From assembly GCA_022385805.1 (NCBI GenBank), contig MU277683.1, positions 62,001 through 126,000 on the forward strand: DNA of 64,000 nucleotides, in the 5' to 3' direction. Position numbers and translations under genes: made by a program. Below are positions 1-9,710 of this stretch, piece after piece. This DNA is from Pilatotrama ljubarskyi (lineage: Eukaryota > Basidiomycota > Agaricomycetes > Polyporales > Polyporaceae). The notes under the pieces are model-generated. The model made no database searches and was not told where the DNA came from. It saw nothing but the letters and a program-made list of their open reading frames with translations. Within the stretch, counting starts at the first letter, position 1, and the number at the start of each line of letters is the position of its first letter.

Positions 1-1866
1 TCGAGCGGCTCGATCGCTAGATTAATCCTCGCGCAGGATGCAGTGTCCTCATTGACGCACGAGCTACAAGAGGAAACAGTCAGGCGACTGAAGACAGAAC
101 GCAAGCTCGCAAGACTGAACAGTCTGGAGCGTTCCGAGGATGCGCCATCACAGCAGACTGCGAAGACCGTCGTGCAACCCGTCCCGCGTCGCGTGAGTCT
201 GGGCAATCCGGAGAAGCCGTTGCTGGCGAAAAGCGCATCTTCTTCCCGACCTGCCAGCCCGCCTGTTCCCTCACCCCAGGAAAACATCTCTGCTACGGAT
301 GCTCCTTCTGCGGGTATCTCCATTGACGAAATCATCATTGTCCCCTCCCTCGACGTGCCCTCAGAATCTGCCGTGAAACGATCTCGGGGCTCCGCTGCTG
401 CGATCGACCCGACCGCTCAGCGGTCACCATCACATACTACTTTATCGACCGACAGTCAGAGTGCAAGCGGCGCTCCTTCGCCCGTCGCTGCGCAGCCTTC
501 GCCATTTTCTCGTCCTACGCCTGCATCTCCACATGTGCCGGCGCCGATTGCGACAAATCCACATCCGGACGATACCCCCGTAATCTCATTCCCGTCTACT
601 GAGATACCCTCGAATACCGCATCTCCCTCCGCTACCACCTCTGCGTCACCGGTGCCCTTCCCCCATTCCTCGGAGAAGTCACATGGCCCAACGTCATTAC
701 CTTCTACGTCGACGAAACCTCAAGACATTCCTCGAGCAGCGAAGGCTGCCGTGCCGCCGCCCTTGCAACTTGATGCTACGGATGGTGCTGCACTGTCACC
801 TCTGCCCTCAGGACATGCATCTCCCAGCCCGACTGTACATCGGACTCCAGAGGCTGCGTTGCTAGCTGATTTGGCTCAGGTCAAACATCGTTACGATGAC
901 GTGCAGCGCGGGTTCCGGGATTGTCACCTCGCACTGAAGGAATTGAAGAGGTCACTCTCTGATCTTCCTTCGCCCGCCGCAGGACCCGCCGCAGACATGC
1001 GCGCGCTGCTTCGGAGGGCGGTCGATCGTCTCAGCGACTTCAACGAGGATGCGCGCGTCGAGCTGGAGATCCGCATAGCGGACGAAGAGCGTGTCGCCAG
1101 CGGATACGAGGCGTTGCTCTCCATCCCTGGTGCGATGTCACCCTCAGACGACTCGGAGAGCGCGGACTCCTCCGCAGAGATGCTCGAGGAGATCGGCGCC
1201 TTCGTGGACGGAACTGACCGGGCAGTGGCGAAAGCGACGCAGTCGTTCTCGCAGAAGCTGGACGACCTAGAGCATGACATCGCGTCCATCAAACGCACGC
1301 TGCACGAACTCGCGCTCTCTTCTCCAGAGGACGCGCAGGCCCTCTCTGCTACCTCACTCTCCGCGCGGCCGTCAGCGTCGCCCAAGTGGTCCGCGTGGAC
1401 GCCAAACTTCCTCAGCCCCCCGCGCTCGACGAGTCCTGCACCGACGTTCGGGTCCGTCATGACGTCTCCTCGTTTACGACGTTCCTCGTCGTCCATTCAT
1501 CCCCGCGATCCGTCCGGGGAGTCCCCAACCGACCCTCTCGCTGGGTTAGGCCTGCGTATAGCCGTACCTTCGCCTCTACGCAGTCCCACACAGGGCGGGT
1601 TGGGTGCTGGAGCGGGGGTGGGCGGACCACAGCGCACGGGTCCCAGACAACGAACGACATCGGGGATGTTCATGCTCGGCTTGGGCGTGCGGAGCGCGTC
1701 GTTCGGGTCCAGTCTGGGCGTGCATGCGAGTGCGAGTGCGTCAAAGAGCTCCCTGGCAAGTGTGGGCGCGAGCACAAGCACAAGCAGGTTGGCAAATACC
1801 GTTAAGAGTCCTAGGAATGAGGGGAGCGAAGGAGAGGAAGAAGACGCGGACTCGGACGTGGAATAG
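1..1866 (+). CDS. C-terminal part of a large Ser/Pro-rich coiled-coil protein (partial at window edge)
   Basis: The frame is open from base 1 and ends at TAG 1864-1866, so this is the last exon or 3' part of a gene that starts outside the window. The first about 40 residues are charged and heptad-like (ELQEETVRRLKTERKLARL). A long Ser/Pro/Thr-rich disordered stretch follows. A second helical block starts near base 860 (KHRYDDVQRGFRDCHLALKE) and continues through VELEIRIADEER. The tail is Ser/Gly-rich and finishes in an acidic patch. This layout suits a scaffold or cytoskeletal/trafficking protein, but I do not recognise the family. Several shorter frames overlap on both strands; they lack the helical pattern and are treated as shadows. 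Confidence 0.7.
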   Translation, partial: SSGSIARLILAQDAVSSLTHELQEETVRRLKTERKLARLNSLERSEDAPSQQTAKTVVQPVPRRVSLGNPEKPLLAKSASSSRPASPPVPSPQENISATDAPSAGISIDEIIIVPSLDVPSESAVKRSRGSAAAIDPTAQRSPSHTTLSTDSQSASGAPSPVAAQPSPFSRPTPASPHVPAPIATNPHPDDTPVISFPSTEIPSNTASPSATTSASPVPFPHSSEKSHGPTSLPSTSTKPQDIPRAAKAAVPPPLQLDATDGAALSPLPSGHASPSPTVHRTPEAALLADLAQVKHRYDDVQRGFRDCHLALKELKRSLSDLPSPAAGPAADMRALLRRAVDRLSDFNEDARVELEIRIADEERVASGYEALLSIPGAMSPSDDSESADSSAEMLEEIGAFVDGTDRAVAKATQSFSQKLDDLEHDIASIKRTLHELALSSPEDAQALSATSLSARPSASPKWSAWTPNFLSPPRSTSPAPTFGSVMTSPRLRRSSSSIHPRDPSGESPTDPLAGLGLRIAVPSPLRSPTQGGLGAGAGVGGPQRTGPRQRTTSGMFMLGLGVRSASFGSSLGVHASASASKSSLASVGASTSTSRLANTVKSPRNEGSEGEEEDADSDVE

Positions 1867-2833
1867 CCCAGAAACGGTGTACGAGCGTAGTCAATACACT
1901 GTACCTGATCAGAGGCGTTGGCAGACTTCAGCACGCCAGCGGACCTCGATAGCACGTAATGATTCCTCGTCGTTTGCCGTGTGATTGAAATTAGTTGATA
2001 TATGGCGGGTTGATCCACCGGTCACGACTAAAACTCGTACATGCGCAATGGTGCATAATTATGATGGCCCGGCGCTCAAGATGATGCCAGGACCTGTTCT
2101 GGAGACCTTGACTCTTTCCTACACTTCTATGTCGAAATCCAGGGTACGCGGAATGAACGTCAGATCAGGTAGCGGACAGAGCCATCTTGAGAGATTCTCA
2201 CCGCTAAAGCAGTCAGTACGGTAATAGCTTCAAGCCTGGTCCGCAGGCCGCTGCATCGGAGGAGGAGGGCGCAAGTGATGATGTCTTGCATTCATCCCCC
2301 GACAACCCCCTTTGTAGCCAAAGAGGTCCAAAATCGCTCACGCCGCCTCTGCTTCGCTCTCTAAGGGCGGTTGTGACGCATGAGCGAGACTTCACTATCA
2401 CTGAGAAACGCGTAGTGAGTTTGGGAGCATCACCTTTACTCCAGGAGCGCACGATCGGATATTCCGGAGAGAATCAGGATGTGACAGCATCGGATGGCCC
2501 CTCATGCGAATTCTGGACGGACAAGGCCAGCGTCGAGAACGCATGGATGCCTGTTATCATGTAGCGATAATTGCCGCGAAAAAGAGCCTATGGGCCAGAC
2601 ATGAGCAAACTCGACAATGCACACTGTTGCGAACTATACATACGCCAGCCTTCGCAGAGTAGTGACCATGCAGGGTGCGTTCAAGGTCAGTAAGATCTTC
2701 AGTGATCAAACGATCGCATGGCGCTTGCGACGGATGGCTAGCAGGCATTGGGGTATATCTCCTCAACTGCTTGACTTTCATCGTTCTAGTCAGTAGGCCG
2801 ATCCCGAGTATGTAGAACAAATAGGACGAACAG
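1867..2833. other. Intergenic stretch, no gene seen
   Basis: About 1 kb downstream of the first gene. Only short frames occur, without family resemblance or convincing splice-phase continuity. It must include the 3' UTR of the upstream gene. Confidence 0.4.
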
Positions 2834-3058
2834 CTAGATGAGAAAGAGGTGGCGCATGTAGATATGCCCTGGCTGGTAGACGCCTTGTGTCGGAACCCCC
2901 TGCTGTTGCAGGAGAGTGCAGGGGCCATGTTCCTTCACCAGTGCTCGCAGAGCTGCCCGCGTCGGTGGATAGAGGAGGAGAAAGCCCACGACGCGCCGGA
3001 CTGCAACGATAGATGTGTTTGAGTCTGGAGCCTTGAGATCGAGTACCGCGTTCGGCCG
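2834..3058 (-). pseudogene. Orphan coding exon, likely part of a decayed or unrecognised gene
   Basis: Read on the minus strand, an acceptor (TTCTAG, with a CTAAC branch site about 20 nt upstream) opens a 74-codon frame. It begins RPNAVLDLKAPDSNTSIVAV and ends at TAG 2836-2834. It reads like real protein, with a hydrophobic centre (RVVGFLLLYPP) and a Gln/His-containing tail. The nearest upstream exon with a good donor (GTACGT, about 3109) carries an in-frame TGA just before the junction in the matching phase. No ATG exon could be connected. It may be a gene remnant, or a gene whose 5' exons I failed to find. Function unknown. Confidence 0.35.
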
Positions 3059-3881
3059 CTAGAACAATAGCTTGGTTAGTGGGTTGCACTTATCTTAATG
3101 AACCTGCAGGACGTACCGCAGGTCAATATGTGCGATTACGCATTTTTTGATAGCTGGTTATTAGATCTATGTATCTGCAAATCAAGGAGTCCCGGGGAAA
3201 GCGGTAGGACCGTCAGTATGGAGAGATCGGATTCAATTATGAGCTCGCGCATAACAGCCTAACAAACCGGGTGCGTATGCATTGTCTCGCAATTCCTCCA
3301 AATTTCAGACGCACTCAAAGAGCTCTAGTCGACGCACCGGTTATTAGTCTGAGCAGGTTCGCAAAACGTTGCAGTCGCTATGACTGATGGTGGGCCGCTG
3401 TCGACGTCGGCAAAGTGGCGGAGGCGGAGTCGCCCGGACGCGAACCGACGGGCGCGACTCTTGCTCTTGACCACCACCATCGATCCCGCCGAGCTGCTGC
3501 AACGTTACTCGCGTTTATCATCCTATACTCTGGTCTGTCGGTTGGGGATGGCCCGCTATGCCTACCGGTCACGTCGCGTACAACAGCCCTACCCATCGGC
3601 GCGTGGAGCTCCAAGGGTCGGGCTCAAACGTCCTCTTGCGCGAACCCTTGCTGTCGTTGGAGAGGCGCAAAGTCTCGTCCTTCCCTTGGCCGCCTAGTCA
3701 TGGCCGCGTTCAACGACTGGGTTTTATTGGGCATCGTGCCTCCTCGCGCTAGGAGTAGGCCCTGCTACATTGCGGTCCTCCCGTACGCCCTCTGTCTGGG
3801 GCTTGGTGAACTTACCATGGTTTATCCAAAGCCAGCCTTACTGGGCAGGAGAGTATAGGTACGTCCATATCCATACCATTG

Positions 3882-3926
3882 GAGATGCTCGACCGCTGCG
3901 AAACACTCGCAGCGGTCGAGCATCTC
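3882..3926. repeat. Perfect 19-bp inverted repeat with 7-nt loop
   Basis: The left arm gagatgctcgaccgctgcg (3882-3900) is exactly reverse-complementary to 3908-3926, separated by aaacact. As RNA it would form a 19-bp GC-rich hairpin; as DNA it could extrude a cruciform. It lies in a gene-poor stretch and has no T-run after it, so it does not look like a simple terminator. Confidence 0.95.
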
Positions 3927-4409
3927 GAGGGCATCCACGTCTATATCTGTTTCTGTTCCACATCTTCATGTTTCGCGTTGTCCGTTGCTGTCTATACCTC
4001 CTCAGCGGTCAGCTATGCGATTCGCAGGGGCGAGGGAGTCATGCCTTTCCACCTACACCTTATTTGTACTGAGAGTACTCCGTGTCTCTTATGTCGCCTG
4101 ACTGGGCTTCGATCCGCTTTGATTCTTCTACTTGCTATCCTAGCCCGCACGGCGAAGTTTCTTGCAATCTTTTCAGACATATTCCCCCTGTTATCCTGGG
4201 AATAGTCAGTCGTTCCTCGCAAGTTCACTCACAGAGGAGGCACATGACGGAACCAGCTGTCCTGTTCTGCGGCTGAAGGCCGCACAAGTCTGGGTGAACG
4301 ATGCATAGTATACTCGTAATGGTTGTTCTAGCTCTTCTATGGCTCGGTTGTCCGTAGCAGCCCACCGCACATACAGCACTTGTGGGGTGGATGCACGAAT
4401 GATGGACAC

Positions 4410-4432
4410 GGGTTGGGTTGGGTTGGGTTGGG
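4410..4432 (+). repeat. G-quadruplex-type tandem GGGTT repeat
   Basis: Five GGG runs (4410-4412, 4415-4417, 4420-4422, 4425-4427, 4430-4432) are separated by TT. This meets the canonical four-tract G-quadruplex rule with a spare tract. The unit GGGTT is telomere-like, but it is not the usual fungal TTAGGG. Confidence 0.9.
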
Positions 4433-4786
4433 CTGCGTTGTATTGCTCAAGGGGACGAGGGGCCTCAAGTCCTCCTGTAGGAGCTGCGCAGGTCTTCATT
4501 TGGTTTTATCGTATCTAGAAGTAGTCGTCGGCGACGCAGTCGTCATCGCCTCTTGAGGAGGCAGGTAGAGAATTCGCGGTGCTGCCCTCCACGCAAGCGA
4601 GGCAATGTGAAGATGATGCCGTCGTGGACGATCATATCGTGGAATGCGTAGCACCGCGGCTCTGGATGTAGTGATTGCACGCGCATGCTACGGAAACAGA
4701 AAGTGTACATGCGCGGCCGAGACACCATCCTAGTCATCGCTCCCCGTTTTGTCGAGGTTACCAAAACCAGCACGGTCGGGCGGTGA

Positions 4787-4793
4787 TATAAAG
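4787..4793 (+). promoter_or_regulatory. TATA box of the hypothetical gene at 4980-5523
   Basis: TATAAAG followed about 20-45 nt later by pyrimidine-rich sequence (ttctttcccaccac...), a typical fungal pol II core promoter. It sits about 190 nt before the first in-frame ATG of the downstream gene. Confidence 0.6.
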
Positions 4794-4979
4794 CGCGGCT
4801 TCTTTCCCACCACTCTTTTTCCTACTCTTCCTCTTGCCCTCAACGACCAGGCGATCGTTCATCGAGGGCAACAGACAGCGCACACTCTTTTGCCTAACCT
4901 TGGTTCACCGACGTCCTCCATCCCCACCGTTCTCCCCAGTGCAACCGCCCTCCCATCAGTCGTTACCGTCCCTTACACC

Positions 4980-5523
4980 ATGCACTCGCCCTCTGAATCT
5001 GCCCATGATGTTGTCCAATACAAAGCGTCGCCCCATTCGTTCCAACCCTTCGTTTTCCCCTGCGACCGACAATTCCCTATCTATGCCCACTGCAACTCCC
5101 AACGCAAGCGCAAAACGCCTGCCCTTCGTTGCAACACCACGCACACAATCCCTCTTGACCGAGAGCATCTCATGGTACGTTTCAATGGAATGGATGCCAA
5201 ACTGCTCTAGCGAGCCGAGGCTGAGATGTGGGCTCAGCAAACCGTCGACTATCGCTATGCAGAGACGCAGAGACGACCGAGGTCGAGCTTCGCATTGGTA
5301 TGTCGAGGGCACGCGTATCGGATTGTATCGCTCACCTTCTCATGATCCGAAGTCGGATATCTTTGAGAGCGACGAGGAAGGTGTCGAGATCGAGATATCA
5401 CCGGTGCTCCCTTCCACGCCTAACACCGCCAGTTCCGTCTCCACGAGCAAAAGCACCAAGGCCCGCATGAAGGCACTCTTCACGGTGAGCCGCAAAGTTG
5501 CCGGTGCTGTGCGCACGTTCTGA
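4980..5523 (+). CDS. Hypothetical small basic/Ser-rich protein, three exons
   Basis: Two phase-0 introns give a continuous frame: exon 1 from ATG 4980 to 5174; exon 2 beginning at 5211 or 5220 and ending 5297 (containing EMWAQQTVDYRYAETQRRPR); exon 3 5353-5523 (starting SDIFESDEEG and ending KVAGAVRTF). The donors are GTACGT and GTATGT. Intron 1 would be only 36 or 45 nt. An alternative first exon starts at ATG 5005 in the next frame (containing KRRPIRSNPSFSPATDN). It reads more like fungal protein, but needs a weak GTTTCA donor at 5179 to enter exon 2 in frame. No known domain. A TATA box precedes it. Existence of a gene is fairly likely; the N-terminus is unresolved. Confidence 0.5.
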
Positions 5524-5884
5524 CGCGTCACCAAGGGCGTCGCATACTCCGTGAAGACGACCTGGGACCGCGCGCGTTCCGCGAGGAAGTAATAGCAGTC
5601 TTGACTTCGATGTGTGGTGTTATCGGCGGAGGTCGCGGTCTTGAACGCCATGTAAAACGTTACCCATATTCTCTTGGTCTAGTACCCTCTGTATAGTATA
5701 CCTGTGTCTCTAGCTACGTCTGCAACTCCGTTATAATCAATGCACGTCGTCTTTGCTCTCCGCGATACACGCTTGCCCATCGTTTGCAGCCGCAGCGCCT
5801 CGACGCAGCTCGACGCGTTCCTAAAATGGTAACCCACCTTTTCCATCGAGTGCAGCAGTGTTTACGGGCGCTTCGCAGCCCACC
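5524..5884. other. Intergenic, no gene seen
   Basis: About 360 nt between two plus-strand genes. It should hold the 3' end of one transcript and the promoter of the mL54 gene. Confidence 0.4.
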
Positions 5885-6346
5885 ATGTCCTTCGTCCAAG
5901 CCCTCCGACACCAACTACGCCTCAACGCCTTCTGGGCTCCCCGAAGATGCCTGGCCACCCAGAGCGCAGCCGCTGCTGCCCAGGCGAAACCCGCCAGCGG
6001 TAGCGCATCTCCAAAAGCCGACGGACGTAAGTCTTCACTATCCCTCCCTGCACCTCTTCCGTGCTGCGGTGATTCGCTCGCTCACGTCTTCTTGGTCGGC
6101 GGCCTCGCAGCGGCACTCGCCAAGTCCTCATGTACGGAGAACACGGTGCTCGTCGGCCTGAACTACCTGAAGGGCCAGCCGGAGGTGATGGCGTTGGCGG
6201 ACGACGCGTACCCGCCGTGGCTATGGACGCTGCTCGAGCCGAAGGAGCTGCCCGACGACGGGCCCGGGGGCAAGGCGGAGAAGGTCCGGCTGCGGAAGGA
6301 GAACAGGCAGCGGATACGGGACCAGAACTTCATGAAGACGCAGTGA
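5885..6346 (+). CDS. MRPL37: Mitochondrial large-subunit ribosomal protein mL54 (MRPL37 family)
   Basis: Structural protein of the mitochondrial large ribosomal subunit. Exon 1 is 5885-6026 and exon 2 is 6111-6346, joined across an 84-nt GTAAGT...CAG intron in phase 1. The N-terminus (start MSFVQALRHQLRLNAFW, Arg-rich, no acidic residue in the first 40) looks like a mitochondrial presequence. The conserved core reads TVLVGLNYLKGQPEV and then YPPWLWTLL, the signature of this family. The C-terminus is basic and charged (KVRLRKENRQR). The predicted length of 125 residues is usual for fungi. The ATG has a good CACCATG context. Confidence 0.85.
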   Translation: MSFVQALRHQLRLNAFWAPRRCLATQSAAAAAQAKPASGSASPKADGRKSSLSLPAPLPCCGDSLAHVFLVGGLAAALAKSSCTENTVLVGLNYLKGQPEVMALADDAYPPWLWTLLEPKELPDDGPGGKAEKVRLRKENRQRIRDQNFMKTQ

Positions 6347-6734
6347 GGGACGGCGGGCGGTGTCGGTCTGAGGGTCGGTTTGGCTTGCTGGTGGGTAGCT
6401 CTTTTGGCTTTCGGTCTCTGCTTGGGGAAGGGTGTGCTGATCGAAAGGACTAGCTTCGTACATGTACTTCGTGCTGCTAATCTTCTTGCTCTACCATCAT
6501 GCGTCAAGAGTGATGCTCCTTGAGCTCGCGACGAGCTCATGTCAGATTCCTTGCCACCGGCTGAAATTACTCAAGGTCGCGGATCCAGCTGCCTTGACAT
6601 TCAAACCGCACAACATCAGGCAGAACACCATGCAATTGACGCGGATGCTTGGTATAGCTACATCTATGGACTCGCGCTACATCTACGCTACACCTACATG
6701 CCACACAACTCAAGAATCCGACGACCCCCTCGCC
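6347..6734. other. Convergent intergenic spacer
   Basis: About 390 nt between the stops of mL54 (plus) and the HEL2 homologue (minus). It should hold both 3' UTRs; no gene seen. Confidence 0.4.
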
Positions 6735-9365
6735 TTAGGTAGGGAACGAGCCCAAAGTGAAGAGGGTCTGCTTCTGCTTGCCCTTACCCTTCTTCTTCCC
6801 GACCGTCCCTTGACCCTGTCCCGCACCATTAGCCTCCCCCTCGCCTTGACCTTGGGCGGAGGGCTCTGCAGGTGTAGACGCCCCGCTCTCCCCAGAGCCA
6901 TTACCGTTGCGACTGCTGCTGCCGCTTTGCCATGCCGGCTGCGCCGGAGCACTCTCGCCTAAAATCTTCCGCAGCGACTGGTTCCCGCTGACCGCGCCTC
7001 GGGGGACGCGAGGCCCCCCGCTCGACGGCAGCTCGGGGAACGCAGATTTAGAGAAGACGGCGGGCCCGGCTTTGCTCCGGGCCCCGGGTCCGGGCACGGA
7101 CGTCGGGACGCGCACGACGGGCGCGGGTGCGGGCGCAGTCACTGCTGCACCTGCCCACGGAGTGACTCGCTGCGGTTGACGGAAGGGCGTCGCGGTCGAG
7201 GGTCCGGCGGACGCTGCTGCTACTAAGGGCGGGAAGCTGCTCACGGCAGGAGCACGACTGGTACCGGCGGACGAGGATGGTTGAGCGGATGTGGAGGCGG
7301 CCGCGCGAGCGACACGGTCCCAGAGCTGACGGGAGGACTGCGTGGACGAGCGGGCGGCTGTGGAGTTCTTCGCGTTGAGGACACGGCCGCTGGTGACGCC
7401 TGACCATTCAGAGCCGGTCGCCGTCGGGACGAGCTCGGGGAACTGGTTACGTTGCTGTAGGGAAGTAGGACGGGTCTCTGTCAGCTCTACGCAGTAGCAG
7501 CGACGCACCGTAAGAGACGCACCTCGACCTTGAAGCCGTTCCAGGCGCCGAGCAAGTTCTGCTTCTTCTCGTCCTCGTCCACGAGGTCCACGAGCGCATT
7601 GACGATGCTAGCCGTGCCGTCGAGGTTGCGGTCGAGGATGTTCCACACGGTCGAGATGAGGTCCCGCGCGGACGACTCGGACGCCTTGTACGAGCGCACT
7701 GCCGCTTTGACTGCAGGGACAGCGGTCGTGGGATTTGGCGCAAGCCCGTGCAGCCGCGCGACGAGCGCTGAGAGCCGGGGCTCGTCCCTCAGATCGGGAG
7801 ATGGCGACTGTCGTCTCCCCGCCTGCTGACTCGTGCTTGCCACCTGCTGCGTCTGCGCAGTCTCGGTGGTCAAGCTGCCGCCAAACGCCTCTCTCCTGCG
7901 TGCGCCCGCAGCCTGCGGACGCGCCCCAGCCCCAACTCCTGGTCCTGCGCCAGGAGGCTGGGCGCCTGAGTGCGGTGGAGGTTCGCGTTCCCGCTCGCGA
8001 TCGCCGCGGTCGCGCCGGCCACGACGCCCGCCCGAGCCCGCGCCGACCTCCTCGAACTCGAAGGGGGCATCCACGCGGCGGGCGTCGCGCCGATCGCGGG
8101 CAGACATCTCCGCGCCGTGCTCCTCGACCATGTGCGCCTTGAGGTCGATCGCGGAGCCGAACACGACGAAATTCCGTGCGAGGCACTCGGCGCGGCGGCA
8201 GGGGAAGTGCGCGTGCATGAAGTGTTCCTCCTGCGAGTGGAAGGTGGTAAGAGGGTGGCCGCGTGAGGGGCGGAAGGGGGACGCGGGACGGTAACTTTAA
8301 ACGCTACTCACTAGTGCTTCATAATTGCGGAAACTGGGCAAAGCGGTCACGAAGAGCGGGTAGTGGCAGGAATGTGCTGACTCACTACTGGTCCTTGACC
8401 TCGTTCCGTTTGCAGATGAAGCATTCCTCGTGCTTCTCGCGCATGTGGGTGTAGAGCTCGTCGTCGCTGAAGTAACATTCGCGACAAAACTCGCATAGCG
8501 GGTGCACCCCGCCTTCTATCTGCTGGGCTTGTTTGTTATGTCCATGTCTATGCCCTCTAGCCATGGACGGCAGATGCAAGGGAAGCTGGCTGGGCTCGTA
8601 TAGGACATGTTCGTGGGCAAAGATTTTCTTGAAGCGGATACATAGGTCGCTACACCGCATCAGGGATAAGTCAAGCTCAGTGTGCCGACGTGCTATCGAC
8701 TCACCACATGAGCTTTCCGTGCGTAGCGCGGGTATGCAGCTTGAGATCACTCCAGCCGTTGCCGATGAAATCGCACTGAGCGTCGGGGCAATTGAACCGG
8801 AGCAAGATAAGGGTCTCTTCCATCATTTCCTGGGTCTCGAACGAGATGGACAGTTTCGCATCCTTGTAGGGGATCTTGTCCGGGGTGTATGACGACCAGG
8901 GCGCATCGGGCGAAGTAGTGAATATCACGGAAGGTTGGGGTTCCTGACAACGTCCCGACCGAGAAATTCAGGACGCGCTTTTTACGTGTAGGGCGCGCGA
9001 TCTGGGCGACGCACCTTGCAGAACGTGCACTCCATTTTCTTGTATAGGGCACGGAGACGCAGGGCGCAGACGTGGCACGTCCGATGGTTGCACTCGGACA
9101 CGGACCAGTATTTGACGGGCTCCGCACAGATCCAGCAGACGGTGCTCTCGTCGGCCGCTGTGCTGTCGGAGTCAGCAGTCTGTTTGACGTCTCCCTCGGG
9201 GCTTTCTTGCTGCTTTTCGGGATCGGGAGCGTCTGGCTTGCTGGAGTGGGTGAGATCGCGAGGAGGAGCATTCTTCTGGGCACCGCGTCCGCGACGACCC
9301 CTGCTGCCTCCGCGCCCTCGAGCGTTGGCAGTGCGTGTCTGTGTAGCGGTAGTGGTAGAAGACAT
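6735..9365 (-). CDS. HEL2: E3 ubiquitin ligase of the Hel2/ZNF598 family (ribosome-associated quality control)
   Basis: Hel2/ZNF598 enzymes sense collided ribosomes and ubiquitinate 40S proteins. Six exons keep phase throughout: 9365-9015, 8943-8705, 8649-8386, 8333-8312, 8230-7523, 7454-6735, giving 767 residues. Exon 1 has a low-complexity Arg/Gly start and the RING (CWICAEPVKYWSVSECNHR, then CHVCALRLRAL and CTFCK). Exons 2-5 carry the C2H2-like fingers, including GKLMCDLCIRFKKIF, HPLCEFCRECYF and HEECFICKR. The segment FVVFGSAIDLKAHMVEEHG is diagnostic. The 22-nt fourth exon encodes the joining residues YFRNYEAL expected between two fingers. The C-terminal half is disordered and ends in a Lys-rich KKKGKGKQK patch. 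Transcribed divergently from the methyltransferase gene, 345 nt apart. Confidence 0.9.
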
Positions 9366-9710
9366 GTTTGGCGGTTGTGTACAGCGGGGAGGACGGGGAG
9401 GATGGAGGAGGAGAGGATGAGTGAGTGCAGGGCGTCACCAGCGGAGGACGGATGTCGGTGCCGCGGGCTGCCTGATATGGTAAGGGCAGAAGTGCTTGGG
9501 AATAGGCGCCGGTCTTGTGGGCTGAGGACAGGGGCGAGCACTTTGCAACTTCACTAAGTATCAATTCATTTCGACGCAAGCGGGACTCAGCCAACGCCCA
9601 TCAGCCGGAATAAACATCAGAAAACATACATTTTACTCCGCCCATGCTAGATCCTCCACATAATAAATACCTCCATGCCCCGCCCCTAGCTGCCCCTCTC
9701 CTTCACACCC
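9366..9710. promoter_or_regulatory. Bidirectional promoter region between HEL2 homologue and methyltransferase gene
   Basis: 345 nt between two divergent ATGs. An AT-rich block (ataataaatac, about 9659-9669) lies about 45 nt before the methyltransferase ATG and may act as its TATA element. Confidence 0.45.

Larger units (their letters stand above)
3059..4786. other. Gene-poor region with structured DNA
   Basis: About 1.7 kb. Several moderately long plus-strand frames exist (3415-3858 and 3879-4205, both rich in hydrophobic residues), but no frame could be assembled into a spliced gene and none matches a family I know. A decayed membrane-protein gene is possible. The palindrome at 3882-3926 and the G-rich repeat at 4410-4432 lie here. 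Confidence 0.4.

Noticed and set aside
3882..3926. Reading the palindrome as a transcription terminator
   Set aside because: Intrinsic hairpin terminators are not used by pol II, there is no T-run after the hairpin, and no gene could be assigned just upstream.
3415..4205. Membrane-protein gene from the hydrophobic frames at 3415-3858 and 3879-4205
   Set aside because: Frames cannot be joined by convincing splice sites, third-position bias is weak, and the match to known 7TM families is too faint.
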